DNA of 64,000 nucleotides from Sphingomonas montanisoli. Its GTDB lineage: Bacteria > Pseudomonadota > Alphaproteobacteria > Sphingomonadales > Sphingomonadaceae. This document shows positions 42,709-51,081 of this stretch, piece by piece. Each line of letters opens with the position of its first letter. The first letter of the stretch is position 1. Made by a program: the position numbers and the translations under genes. Location: contig NZ_VTOU01000002.1 of the NCBI RefSeq assembly GCF_008274695.1, positions 206,001-270,000 of the forward strand. The letters run 5' to 3'. The notes under the pieces were generated by a model. That model saw nothing but the letters and a program-made list of their open reading frames with translations, was not told the DNA's origin and made no database searches.

Positions 42709-44304
42709 ATGGAGGCGGACGATCATCCCTGGTGGGAGCGAGGCGTCATCTATCAGATCTATCCGCGCTCCTTTCAGGATAGCGACGGCGACGGCGTCGG
42801 TGATCTCGCGGGGATAGAACGGCGCCTCGATCATGTCGCCTCGCTCGGCGTCGATGCGATCTGGCTCTCGCCGATCTTTCCGTCGCCAATGAAGGATTTC
42901 GGATATGACGTCGCCGACTATATCGGGATCGAGCCGGTGTTTGGCGATCTCGCCATCTTCGATCGACTGTGCGCCGCGATCCACGCGCGCGGGCTCAAAC
43001 TGATCCTCGATTTCGTTCCTAACCACAGTTCCGACCAGCATGCCTGGTTCCGCGAGAGCAGGCGCAGCCGCGACGATCCCAAGCGGGATTGGTACATCTG
43101 GCGAGATCCTGCGACGGACGGCGGCCCGCCCAACAACTGGATCAGCGATTTTGGCGGATCGGCCTGGGAGTGGGATGCGCCCACCGGCCAATATTATCTG
43201 CACGCTTTCCTGAAGGAGCAGCCCGACCTCAACTGGCGCAATCCCGCGCTGCGTGCGGCGATGATGGATGTGATGCGGTTCTGGTTCGATCGTGGGGTCG
43301 ATGGATTCCGGATCGATGTGCTTTGGCATATCGTGAAGGACGCGGGGTTTCGCAATAACCCGATCAACCCCGCCTGGACGCCGCGCAGCACCGAGCGCGA
43401 CCGGGTGCTCCAGCGATATTCGACCGACCAGCCGGAGGCCCATGCGATTTCTGCGGAGATGCGGGCACTTGCCGATACCTATGGTGATCGGGTCCTGATT
43501 GGTGAGATCTTCCTGCCGAATGACCGGCACGCCCGCTGGTTTGGAACGATCGAGCGTCCCCAGGTCCACCTGCCGTTCAATTTTCAGCTGATCGAGAACG
43601 GCTGGAATGCGCGTGGACTGCACCGCATGATTGCGGACTACCTCGCGTCGCTGCCGGCACATGGCTGGCCCAACTGGGTGATCGGCAGCCACGACGCGCC
43701 CCGGATCGCGGCACGGATCGGCGAAGCTCAGGCGCGGGTGGCAGCGATGCTGCTCCTGAGCCTGCGGGGCACGCCGACTTTCTATCAGGGGGACGAGCTT
43801 GCGATCGGAGACGTGCCGATCCCGACCGACAGGGTCCGCGATCCCCAGGATCTGCGCCAGCCCGGCCTCGGCATCGGCCGCGATCGATCGCGCACGCCGA
43901 TGCCGTGGGACAGCTCAACTCATGCTGGCTTCAGCACCGTTGAGCCCTGGCTACCGCTCAACCCCGATTGGCCGACGCGCAACGTGGCAATGCAGGAGTC
44001 GGACCCCCAATCCATGCTCCATCTGGTCCGCACATTGCTCGCGCTTCGTCGTGCGGAGCCTGCATTGTCGGTGGGCGCGCTCAAGCTGCTTGAGGCGGAA
44101 GGCGATGTCCTGGCGTACGAGCGCGAACATCGCGGCCGCCGGCTGCTCGTCGCGCTCAATCTCGGCTCGAGACCCGCGATATTGCCCGTGCCTACGGGGA
44201 CGACGATAGCTGGTATCCTTGCGTCGACCAGGCAGGTGCGCGGGATCGGCGATATGCTCGCGCCCGACGAAGGTCTCATCCTCTCGCTCAAGGACATTGT
44301 TTGA
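42709..44304 (+). CDS. GH13 alpha-glucosidase / oligo-1,6-glucosidase-like
   Basis: A 531-residue alpha-amylase-superfamily enzyme. Opening 'YQIYPRSFQDSDGDGVGDL' places it in the oligo-1,6-glucosidase/alpha-glucosidase/trehalose-metabolism subgroup. Catalytic nucleophile in 'GFRIDVLW' (about 204), acid in 'LIGEIFL' (about 266), stabilising Asp in 'GSHDAPR' (about 327), domain B 'DFVPNHSSDQHAWF'. No signal peptide, so cytoplasmic action on imported or stored glucosides. The stop sits two bases before the GT4 gene, so the two form an operon, perhaps for glycogen or glucoside turnover under stress. Confidence 0.92.
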   Translation: MEADDHPWWERGVIYQIYPRSFQDSDGDGVGDLAGIERRLDHVASLGVDAIWLSPIFPSPMKDFGYDVADYIGIEPVFGDLAIFDRLCAAIHARGLKLILDFVPNHSSDQHAWFRESRRSRDDPKRDWYIWRDPATDGGPPNNWISDFGGSAWEWDAPTGQYYLHAFLKEQPDLNWRNPALRAAMMDVMRFWFDRGVDGFRIDVLWHIVKDAGFRNNPINPAWTPRSTERDRVLQRYSTDQPEAHAISAEMRALADTYGDRVLIGEIFLPNDRHARWFGTIERPQVHLPFNFQLIENGWNARGLHRMIADYLASLPAHGWPNWVIGSHDAPRIAARIGEAQARVAAMLLLSLRGTPTFYQGDELAIGDVPIPTDRVRDPQDLRQPGLGIGRDRSRTPMPWDSSTHAGFSTVEPWLPLNPDWPTRNVAMQESDPQSMLHLVRTLLALRRAEPALSVGALKLLEAEGDVLAYEREHRGRRLLVALNLGSRPAILPVPTGTTIAGILASTRQVRGIGDMLAPDEGLILSLKDIV

Positions 44305-44306
44305 CG

Positions 44307-45368
44307 ATGCGCATCGCGATGCTTGCTCCGATAGCCTGGCGGACGCCACCGCGACATTATGGTCCGTGGGAACTGGTCACGAGCCTGCTCACCGAAGGTC
44401 TTGTCTCGCGGGGGATCGACGTCACCTTGTTTGCGACCCTCGACAGCCAGACGAGCGCCAAGCTCGATGGCGTGGTCCCGGCCCCCTACAACGAAGACCC
44501 GTCGGTCGACGCCAAGGTCTGGGAATACAGGCATCTCGCGCACATCTTCGCGCAGGCCGACCGTTTCGACATCATCCACAATCAGGCAGATTTTCCGGCG
44601 CATGCATTTGCAGACTTCGTCGAAACCCCGATGGTAACGACGATCCATGGCTTCTCCTCGGACCGCATCCTGCCGATGTACGCGCCTTATGAGGATCGCG
44701 TCCATTTCGTCGCGATCAGCGACGCCGATCGCCACCCGGCGCTGCGTTATGCCGCGACGATCCACCACGGGATCGACTTCGACAGTTTTCCGCTTGATCC
44801 GGTCGGGAGCGACGATCTTCTCTTCTTCGGGCGCATCCATCCGGACAAGGGCCCCGTCCATGCGATCCGCGCGGCGCTATCGGCTGGACGCGCGCTGCAC
44901 ATGTATGGGGTTGTTCAAGATGGCGAATATCACGCCCGCGAGGTGGCGCCCCACGTCGATGCTGACCGCGTTCATTACCACGGCGTGGTCGGCGGCGCGG
45001 ACCGGATTGCGGCATTGGGACGTGCCCGCGCGCTCCTGCATCTGATCGAGTTCGACGAGCCTTTCGGTCTGTCGGTGATCGAAGCGATGGCGTGCGGAAC
45101 GCCCGTTATCGCGCTGCGCCGCGGGTCGATGCCCGAGCTGATCGAGCATGGCGTAACGGGATTTCTCATCGATGAACCCGGCGAGGCCGTTGCTGCGATC
45201 GAAGCCGTCGGCGCGCTCGATCGCCAGACCGTCCGACACGTGGCGCAAGCGCGTTTCGGGATCGACCGCATGGTCGACGGATACATCGCACTCTACGAAC
45301 GCATTTTGGCCGGGCGGTGCGGTACGGCTCCAGTCAAGCGTCAGAAGGATGCCGTCAATAGCGCCTGA
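44307..45368 (+). CDS. GT4-family glycosyltransferase
   Basis: A 353-residue GT-B glycosyltransferase: N-terminal 'AMLAPIAWRTPPRHYGPWEL' acceptor loop, 'HGFSSDR', 'GRIHPDKGP' at the start of the donor domain (about 172) and 'EPFGLSVIEAMACGTPVIA' with the nucleotide-sugar glutamates (about 253). Acceptor unknown. ATG 44307 follows the GH13 stop after two bases; an overlapping TTG at 44301 is less likely. Cytoplasmic. Confidence 0.87.
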   Translation: MRIAMLAPIAWRTPPRHYGPWELVTSLLTEGLVSRGIDVTLFATLDSQTSAKLDGVVPAPYNEDPSVDAKVWEYRHLAHIFAQADRFDIIHNQADFPAHAFADFVETPMVTTIHGFSSDRILPMYAPYEDRVHFVAISDADRHPALRYAATIHHGIDFDSFPLDPVGSDDLLFFGRIHPDKGPVHAIRAALSAGRALHMYGVVQDGEYHAREVAPHVDADRVHYHGVVGGADRIAALGRARALLHLIEFDEPFGLSVIEAMACGTPVIALRRGSMPELIEHGVTGFLIDEPGEAVAAIEAVGALDRQTVRHVAQARFGIDRMVDGYIALYERILAGRCGTAPVKRQKDAVNSA

Positions 45369-45386
45369 TATTATCGACGAAGCCAG

Positions 45387-45554
45387 TCACATAACATCAT
45401 GGAACATCAGATAGGCCGCACCCACGAACGCGCCTATGGCCAAAGGAAGTATGATGAAGGCCGAATTGTAGGACCACCATTCCAGAATTCGTGAGACATG
45501 TTTGTTCGACGCGATTCGTGATTTAAGGCTGTCCTCATTCTCAGTGTAAGACAT
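45387..45554 (-). CDS. Small single-span membrane protein, 55 residues
   Basis: ATG at 45554 with AAGG seven bases upstream opens a 55-codon frame with a charged N-terminal half ('SYTENEDSLKSRIASNKHV') and one hydrophobic helix ('SAFIILPLAIGAFVGAAYLM') ending 'FHDVM'. Such a sequence is unlikely by chance in GC-rich DNA. I do not recognise the family. It lies convergent to the GT4 gene and downstream of an orphan response regulator and an 85-residue protein, with which it may share transcription. Confidence 0.6.
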   Translation of the reverse strand: MSYTENEDSLKSRIASNKHVSRILEWWSYNSAFIILPLAIGAFVGAAYLMFHDVM

Positions 45555-45644
45555 AGGAAAACCTTTTCCCGACGTTGTTCAGTGGTCGCCCAGCCACTTC
45601 ATTGACATCGATGAAGCTTTGCAAGCTTGTAACCGCACGGCGAT

Positions 45645-45902
45645 TTACAGACCAGCCTCCTCAAGCGCCGCGGCCAGTTCGGCCTGCGCGATGCTGCGGT
45701 CCTTTGGCGCGAGTCTGTTGAGAATTGTCTGAACGCGGGCCTGGGCGATCTGAAGTGTCTTTTGCCGGATCTGGCGCGCCTGGTTCGTCCGCCAAGATCG
45801 GCTTTCTCCAAGGAGGGCTGCCCATTTGGCTTCCTCGGCGGCGAGCACTGCCAGCGCGAGGCGCACACCATCCCGACGGCCTTGCAAATAGTCTTTTGCC
45901 AT
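45645..45902 (-). CDS. Small helical protein, 85 residues, unknown
   Basis: A polar, Ala/Arg/Gln-rich, mostly helical product ('LALAVLAAEEAKWAALL', 'RQKTLQIAQARVQTILNRL') without membrane segment or known motif. GC3 is coding-like. The ribosome binding site is weak. It begins 22 bases after the response regulator stop and may be its partner. Confidence 0.5.
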   Translation of the reverse strand: MAKDYLQGRRDGVRLALAVLAAEEAKWAALLGESRSWRTNQARQIRQKTLQIAQARVQTILNRLAPKDRSIAQAELAAALEEAGL

Positions 45903-45924
45903 TAGACGTCCATCGCTGTGAGTA

Positions 45925-46275
45925 TCAGGCGCGCGTCATGTTGCGAAAGGCGATCGCAATTCTCGCGGCGTTGATCGGCTTGGGGAGAATCTGGCCGGGT
46001 GGATTGCACGGCTCACACGCTTCGGGCGTCGCGGTTATGAACAGCACGGGGATCTCGCCGCGTTCGCGGTAAATGATGTCGACGGCCGCGGGACCGGTTC
46101 CTTCGAGCAGTTTGACGTCGGACGTAATGATATCGGGCGCGTGTCGTCGTGCCGCCTCGATCGCCTCGTTCTCGGTCGCCGCGAAGTCGAAAGAGGTGAC
46201 GCCCAGATCCGACAGGATGTCTTGAAGATCGAGCGCGAGCAGCGGCTCGTCTTCAATGATAAGAACGTGGTACAT
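45925..46275 (-). CDS. Single-domain response regulator
   Basis: A 116-residue receiver domain: acidic pocket 'IIEDEPLLALD' (about 6-10), phospho-acceptor Asp in 'IITSDVKLLEGTGP' (about 53), Thr in 'FITATPE' and Lys in 'LPKPI'. No DNA-binding output domain, so it acts by protein contact, as in FixJ-less or CheY-like signalling. ATG 46275 has GGAGAA upstream; a longer frame starts at 46338. No histidine kinase is nearby. Confidence 0.88.
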   Translation of the reverse strand: MYHVLIIEDEPLLALDLQDILSDLGVTSFDFAATENEAIEAARRHAPDIITSDVKLLEGTGPAAVDIIYRERGEIPVLFITATPEACEPCNPPGQILPKPINAARIAIAFRNMTRA

Positions 46276-46427
46276 CAATATTTCTCCCGACACGGTCAGA
46301 ACGCCGAAGATCGAGGATGGAGCCATTGTGTATAACATGGGGTCGAATCGTGCTGAACGAGTCGTGATTCATTTTAAGCGAACAGTCGAAAACCGAGAGA
46401 TATGCTGCGACGGGGGCGGCTGAAACG

Positions 46428-47426
46428 CTATCGGGGGCGACGCCGTGCAAGTTGTGCGGCGTTGATGCTTTCCTCCGCGTCCAGTTTTCGCCATCGCTCG
46501 AAACGCTCGGTGGTCAGTGTGCCTGCGCTGATCGCGGCACGCACCGCGCAGCCCGGCTCGCTTGCGTGCGCGCAGTTCGAAAAGCGGCAGTCCTGAGCGA
46601 CCAGGACGAAGTCATCGAAGACTTCGGCGATGCCAGAGGCCGCATCGTGAAGCTGCAATTCCCGCATTCCGGGCGTGTCGAGCAGCCAGCCACCATGGTC
46701 GAGGCGGTGCATTTCGCGCACCGTGGTGGTGTGCCGCCCCGTGGCGTCTCCCGATCGGATCGCCTGCGTCGCGATGCTGTCCGAACCACGCATCGTATTG
46801 ACCAGGGTCGACTTGCCGACGCCGGACGATCCCAGCAGGGCAACGGTCTCACCCTTGCCACACCATGAAGCGAGATGTGCTACGCTGGCGGGATCGCGCC
46901 CGTTCACCATCTCGACCCGCAATCCTGGCTCGATCGCGCGTGCCGCCGCCGCAAAGTCCTCCGCAGTGGTCGTCAGGTCGGTCTTCGTCAGAACGACGAC
47001 GGGGTTCACGCCGACTTCGCGCGCCAGCACCAGGTACCGCTCCAGCCGCGCGACGCTAAAATCCTGATTGCACGAGGCGACGACGAACAGCGTGTCGACA
47101 TTGGCGGCGATCTTCTGTTCCTTGCGGCGATCGCCTGGTGCGCGCCGTTTGAACAGGTTCATCGGGTGGAGGACGCGTGTGGCCTGTTGCGTGCTGCGGT
47201 CCATGAGCAGCCAGTCGCCAACGGTCGGATAATCGTCCGGAAACCCGGGAGCGGAGACCTTGGGGGCGATGAAGCGCTGCGATCCCGCACCGGCAATTGC
47301 GATCTTCCCGCGATGGACGGCCATCACGCGGAAGGGGTCACACTGCTGGACTTCCTCGCCCGTAAGCTGATCACTGAAATAGGGTTTCCAGCCGAGGTCT
47401 TCCAACATCTCAAAGGTCGATTGCAT
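46428..47426 (-). CDS. rsgA: Ribosome small-subunit-dependent GTPase RsgA
   Basis: A 332-residue circularly permuted GTPase that assists late 30S maturation. An OB-fold N-terminus is followed by G4 'LTKTD' (about 147), then G1 'GSSGVGKST' (about 199), G3 'DTPGM' (about 252) and a zinc knuckle 'CRFSNCAHASEPGC' (about 281-294). The order G4-G1-G3 is the permuted arrangement of this family. Stands alone. Confidence 0.95.
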   Translation of the reverse strand: MQSTFEMLEDLGWKPYFSDQLTGEEVQQCDPFRVMAVHRGKIAIAGAGSQRFIAPKVSAPGFPDDYPTVGDWLLMDRSTQQATRVLHPMNLFKRRAPGDRRKEQKIAANVDTLFVVASCNQDFSVARLERYLVLAREVGVNPVVVLTKTDLTTTAEDFAAAARAIEPGLRVEMVNGRDPASVAHLASWCGKGETVALLGSSGVGKSTLVNTMRGSDSIATQAIRSGDATGRHTTTVREMHRLDHGGWLLDTPGMRELQLHDAASGIAEVFDDFVLVAQDCRFSNCAHASEPGCAVRAAISAGTLTTERFERWRKLDAEESINAAQLARRRPR

Positions 47427-47585
47427 GGACGGCAGCTACCAGCGGTGCGCAGGGCCGTCCACAATGGCATATTACGGCGGCGTGGTGGTGCGCCCGCCCG
47501 GTGGCGCCAAACTCGCGGTCGGCAGCCCATCGCGGCGATGACTATTTTATTTGCGTAGCATCATCCCCGCGCCCACACGCGGCAC

Positions 47586-47876
47586 ATGACCGACGCAAAA
47601 ATCATTCTTCAAGCCATCGCGAACAATCAGTGCATCGTGGTGACCTACAACCGCATGCAATTGAAGCTGGCGCCGCATATTCTCTATTCACGCCACGGTG
47701 CGCCGTTCCTCGATGCCGTTGCGGTCGAGCGCGAGGGAAAAGAGCTCAGCGACCCGAGGCTCGGAACGTTCAAATTGGCGGGCCTGCAGGACGTCGCGAT
47801 CATCGAACGTTCATTCAAGTTCATGATTGGCTTCGACGCGAGCGATCCGAAATATGCTGAGGCGCCCGCCGACTGA
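47586..47876 (+). CDS. Conserved small protein, WYL-domain-like
   Basis: A 96-residue protein. 'IANNQCIVVTYNRMQLKLAP' and 'HILYSRHGAPFLDAVAVERE' resemble the start of WYL domains that bind nucleotides or nucleic acid ends, here without any HTH. A standalone WYL-like protein of unknown function. No operon partners. Confidence 0.6.
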   Translation: MTDAKIILQAIANNQCIVVTYNRMQLKLAPHILYSRHGAPFLDAVAVEREGKELSDPRLGTFKLAGLQDVAIIERSFKFMIGFDASDPKYAEAPAD

Positions 47877-47904
47877 TCGGCAGGCGCTGATCTCAACCTC
47901 GTAG

Positions 47905-48441
47905 AAATGCGCGCTCGATACACGCACGCGCGGCATCGACGTGGTTGGCGAATATAATCTGCGCACCGCCAGCCTCGGCGATTTCCGGCTGAGCGCGGCG
48001 TTCAGTTATAACAAGACCAAGATTACCGACGTGATCGCCAATCCCGCGCAGCTTGCCTCGCTCAACGTCACCCTGTTCGGGCGACAGGCGCAGCGCGATC
48101 TGGTTGTCGCCACCCCGCGCATCAAGACGGTGCTGTCGAGCAACTGGACCTCGGGCCGGTGGCACGCGCTGGGGCGGCTGACCCGCTATGGCAGCTATAT
48201 CGAGTCGAGCAATGTCCCCACCGGCGATAGGCGGTTCGGTGCGACGTGGGTGGCCGATCTCGATGTCGGCTTCGATCTGACCGATCGTGTCACGTTGTCG
48301 GCGGGCGCGAACAATCTGTTCGACGTCTATCCCGATCGCAACGGATTGATCGCTTATGACGGGTCGGGGGCCTATGGCAATTTCGCGCCCTTCGGCCTCA
48401 GCGGTGGATTTTACTACGGGCGTGTGACGGTGCGGATATGA
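47905..48441 (+). pseudogene. C-terminal barrel fragment of a TonB-dependent receptor
   Basis: An open frame starting directly after a stop at 47902-47904 encodes about 178 residues of beta-strands of a TonB receptor end: 'RTRGIDVVGEYNLRTASLGD', 'RYGSYIESSN', 'NNLFDVYPDRN' and the terminal 'GGFYYGRVTVRI'. No signal peptide, plug or upstream barrel is present, and no start is usable. It is the leftover of a deleted receptor gene. Confidence 0.75.
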
Positions 48442-48511
48442 CGCCCCTTTAAAAGCGATCCGCATTCCTCCAACCTTTGTCCCGCGGGATTCGGGTTGGG
48501 GGCAACTGTCG

Positions 48512-49438
48512 ATGATGGCTTGGCTGGCACGGCTGTTCTGTTTTGGGGTGGTGCTTGCGATCGCGTCCCCCGCCGTCCCGCAAATGTCGTTCGGACCTGC
48601 GGCGCAACGTGGCGGGCTCCTGGGGATCACGGATCTCGATCGCCGCCGCCTTGCCGCTGCGGCCGACAAGCTCGCGCCCCAGCGACCGGGCACCCCCGAT
48701 GCCTATGTGGTCGTCGCGGCGCTCGACAGCGATCCGGTGTTCGCGCGCGAAGCCCGCGAGGCGGCGAAGGTGCTGGCGCGCCGCTACGACGCGGCGGGGC
48801 GGACTCTTCTGCTCGCGGGTGCCGATGGTCGCAGCATCGAGATGCTGGCGCGTGGTAGCCTCGAAACGCTCGAAACCGCGCTCAACCGCGTCGCGGCGGT
48901 GATGGACTACCAAGAAGATGCGCTGATTCTCTACATCACCGCGCACGGCACCCCGGCGGGCCTCGCCTATCGCGAGCAGGGCGAGTTCCTCGCCACCTTG
49001 CCGCCGACATGGCTCGATTATGTCCTGCGGCATGGCCGGCTACGCAACCGGCTGGTGATCATCAGCGCCTGCTTCTCGGGCCTGTTCGTGCCGGCTTTGT
49101 CATCACCCGAAGGCGCCGTCATCACCGCGGCCGCGGCCGACCGGACGTCGTTCGGCTGCGCTTCGGACAATGACTGGACTTTTTTCGGCGACGCGCTGAT
49201 CAACCACGCGCTGCGCAAGAACCAGCCGCTCGCGACCGCGTTCGGCGAGGCGAAGGGGCTGGTCGGCGGCTGGGAGGCGAAGGGCAAGCTGATCCCGTCC
49301 AACCCGCAGATCGCGATCGGCGCGCAGACCTCGTCCTGGTTGCGCCCGATAGAAGCACGAATGCCCAGGGAGGCCGGCGTTCCCGTCGGTCGCCCCGCGA
49401 TCGAATCGATCGACAAGGCGGTCGCTGCCAATCACTGA
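48512..49438 (+). CDS. Exported C13-family (legumain/caspase-fold) cysteine peptidase
   Basis: A 308-residue protein with N-terminal signal ('LFCFGVVLAIASPAVPQ') and a clan CD peptidase core: catalytic His in 'LILYITAHGTP' (about 144) and Cys in 'VIISACFSGLFV' (about 186), preceded by 'DAYVVVAALDSDPVFARE'. Bacterial C13 homologues of unknown role are known in proteobacteria; they are predicted periplasmic and Asn/Asp-specific by family analogy. Convergent with the monooxygenase gene (five bases apart). Its target is unknown. Confidence 0.82.
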   Translation: MMAWLARLFCFGVVLAIASPAVPQMSFGPAAQRGGLLGITDLDRRRLAAAADKLAPQRPGTPDAYVVVAALDSDPVFAREAREAAKVLARRYDAAGRTLLLAGADGRSIEMLARGSLETLETALNRVAAVMDYQEDALILYITAHGTPAGLAYREQGEFLATLPPTWLDYVLRHGRLRNRLVIISACFSGLFVPALSSPEGAVITAAAADRTSFGCASDNDWTFFGDALINHALRKNQPLATAFGEAKGLVGGWEAKGKLIPSNPQIAIGAQTSSWLRPIEARMPREAGVPVGRPAIESIDKAVAANH

Positions 49439-49443
49439 GCAGG

Positions 49444-50475
49444 TCAGGCCGCTTGCGCCGGCACCATGTCGAAGGCTTCGGCGATCAGGCGATAGCTGTG
49501 CTTGCGCGCCGCGTGGTCGGACATGATGTTGACCAGCATCACCTCCTGCGCGCCATAGAGTGCCGCGACCTCCTCGATCATCGGTCGAACCTCGGTCGGG
49601 CTGCCCATGATGCGGCGGCGGTTGCCGGCCTGCAGCGGATTGGGATTGTGAATGGCCCATTCGACGGCGCGTTCGAGCGAGGGAATCTTGATCAGTTCGC
49701 CGCGCATCATGTGCGCGAACATCATCGCGGCCGGCAATGACTGGCGCTCGGCTTCCTCGCGGGTGTCGGCGGCGATTGCGAAGCTGGATACCATCAGGTG
49801 CGGCTTGTCTGCCCAGCGCGACGGCTGGAAATGCTGGCGATAGAGATGGGCGAGCGGAACGCCTTCGGGATTGATGAAGTCGGCGATGCAATATGGCAGG
49901 CCCATCTCGCCCGCCCAGCGCGCGCTGTCGGGCGATGAGCCGAGCAGCCACGGATCGGGCGAACCCGCCGTGCCATCGGGCAGCGAGCGACCGAGCGTAG
50001 CGAAGACATGGTCGGCGGGCAGGCTGTCCGACAGATAAGCGAGCAGTTCGGCCAGGTGGTTGGGAAAGTCGTCGCTGGGGATGCGGCGGCTGCGGTCGCG
50101 CTGGAGCGCGTAAGCGGTTCGCTGGTCGGTGCCCGGCGCGCGGCCGATGCCGAGGTCGATCCGCCCCGGCGCGATGGCGCCCAGCAGGCGAAAGGTCTCG
50201 GCCACCTTGAACGGCGAATAATGGGGCAGCATGATCCCGCCCGATCCGACGCGGATCCGTTGGGTCGCCAGCGCGACCGGGCCGATCAGCGCCTCGGGCG
50301 CCGATCCGGCCAGTCCCGCCGAGGCATGATGCTCGGCCATCCAGAAGCGATCATAGCCCAGCACATCGACGGTGCGGGCGAGGTCGATCGTGTTCTTGAC
50401 GGCATCGGCGGCCGTAAACCCCTCCGAAACCGGCGACTGGTCGAGGACGGAAAGGCGGAAGGGGGCGCTGGTCAT
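49444..50475 (-). CDS. LLM-class flavin-dependent monooxygenase (YhbW/MsnO8-like)
   Basis: A 343-residue luciferase-like TIM barrel: 'LSVLDQSPVSEGFTAADAV' opening, 'RFWMAEHHASAGLAGSAPE' (about 43), 'GSGGIMLPHYSPFKVAE' and 'RIDLGIGRAPGTDQRT'. These match the YhbW group, which uses reduced FMN; the substrate is unknown. Cytoplasmic, monocistronic. Confidence 0.9.
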   Translation of the reverse strand: MTSAPFRLSVLDQSPVSEGFTAADAVKNTIDLARTVDVLGYDRFWMAEHHASAGLAGSAPEALIGPVALATQRIRVGSGGIMLPHYSPFKVAETFRLLGAIAPGRIDLGIGRAPGTDQRTAYALQRDRSRRIPSDDFPNHLAELLAYLSDSLPADHVFATLGRSLPDGTAGSPDPWLLGSSPDSARWAGEMGLPYCIADFINPEGVPLAHLYRQHFQPSRWADKPHLMVSSFAIAADTREEAERQSLPAAMMFAHMMRGELIKIPSLERAVEWAIHNPNPLQAGNRRRIMGSPTEVRPMIEEVAALYGAQEVMLVNIMSDHAARKHSYRLIAEAFDMVPAQAA

Positions 50476-50516
50476 GCGTGACGATGTAAGTCGTCGCGCC
50501 CCCTATCCAAGTGGTA

Positions 50517-51050
50517 TCAGTGCTTGGCCTTCCATGCCTTCACCGCGTCCATCGTGCCCTTGACGTGGCCGGCGGGGCTCATCGCCGAATGGACGAAGAC
50601 GATCTTGCCGTCGGGGGCGATGACGTAGGAGGTGCGGTCGGTCCAGCCGGGCTTGAGCGCGAGCGCGACGTCATAGCCCTTGATCGTCGTGGGCGAGGCG
50701 ACGCCGACCGCGAACTTGTCGCGGCATTCGACCGAGGAGAATTCGGCGATCCGTTCGGCATTGCCCGCGGTCAGGCCGATCACGGTCGCGCCGTTCTTCT
50801 TGAACTCGTCGGTCGCCTCGGCAAACTCGTGCGCCTCCACCGTGCAGCCCGAGGTGAAGGCAGCGGGGAAGAAATAGAGGACGACCGGTCCCTTTTTGAG
50901 CGCGTCGGCCAGCGAGAAGTTGAACGACTTGCCGGCAAGCGCGGCGGTGGTCGTGATCGCGGGCGCCTTGGCACCCACCGGCAGCGCGGCCGTTGCGGGG
51001 GCAGCGAGGAAGGGGGCGGCGCAGGCGAGGAGCATCAGACGCTTCATCAT
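50517..51050 (-). CDS. Periplasmic peroxiredoxin (AhpC/BCP type)
   Basis: A 177-residue thioredoxin-fold peroxidase with signal peptide 'LMLLACAAPFLAAPATA'. The active site reads 'YFFPAAFTSGCTVEAHEF', i.e. the Pro-x3-Thr-x2-Cys motif with the peroxidatic Cys near 69; a second Cys lies near 109 ('SSVECRDKF'). It reduces peroxides outside the cytoplasm. No dedicated reductase adjacent. Confidence 0.88.
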   Translation of the reverse strand: MMKRLMLLACAAPFLAAPATAALPVGAKAPAITTTAALAGKSFNFSLADALKKGPVVLYFFPAAFTSGCTVEAHEFAEATDEFKKNGATVIGLTAGNAERIAEFSSVECRDKFAVGVASPTTIKGYDVALALKPGWTDRTSYVIAPDGKIVFVHSAMSPAGHVKGTMDAVKAWKAKH

Positions 51051-51081
51051 CGGTCCTTTCGGGGGCGAATTGGGGAGGAGG

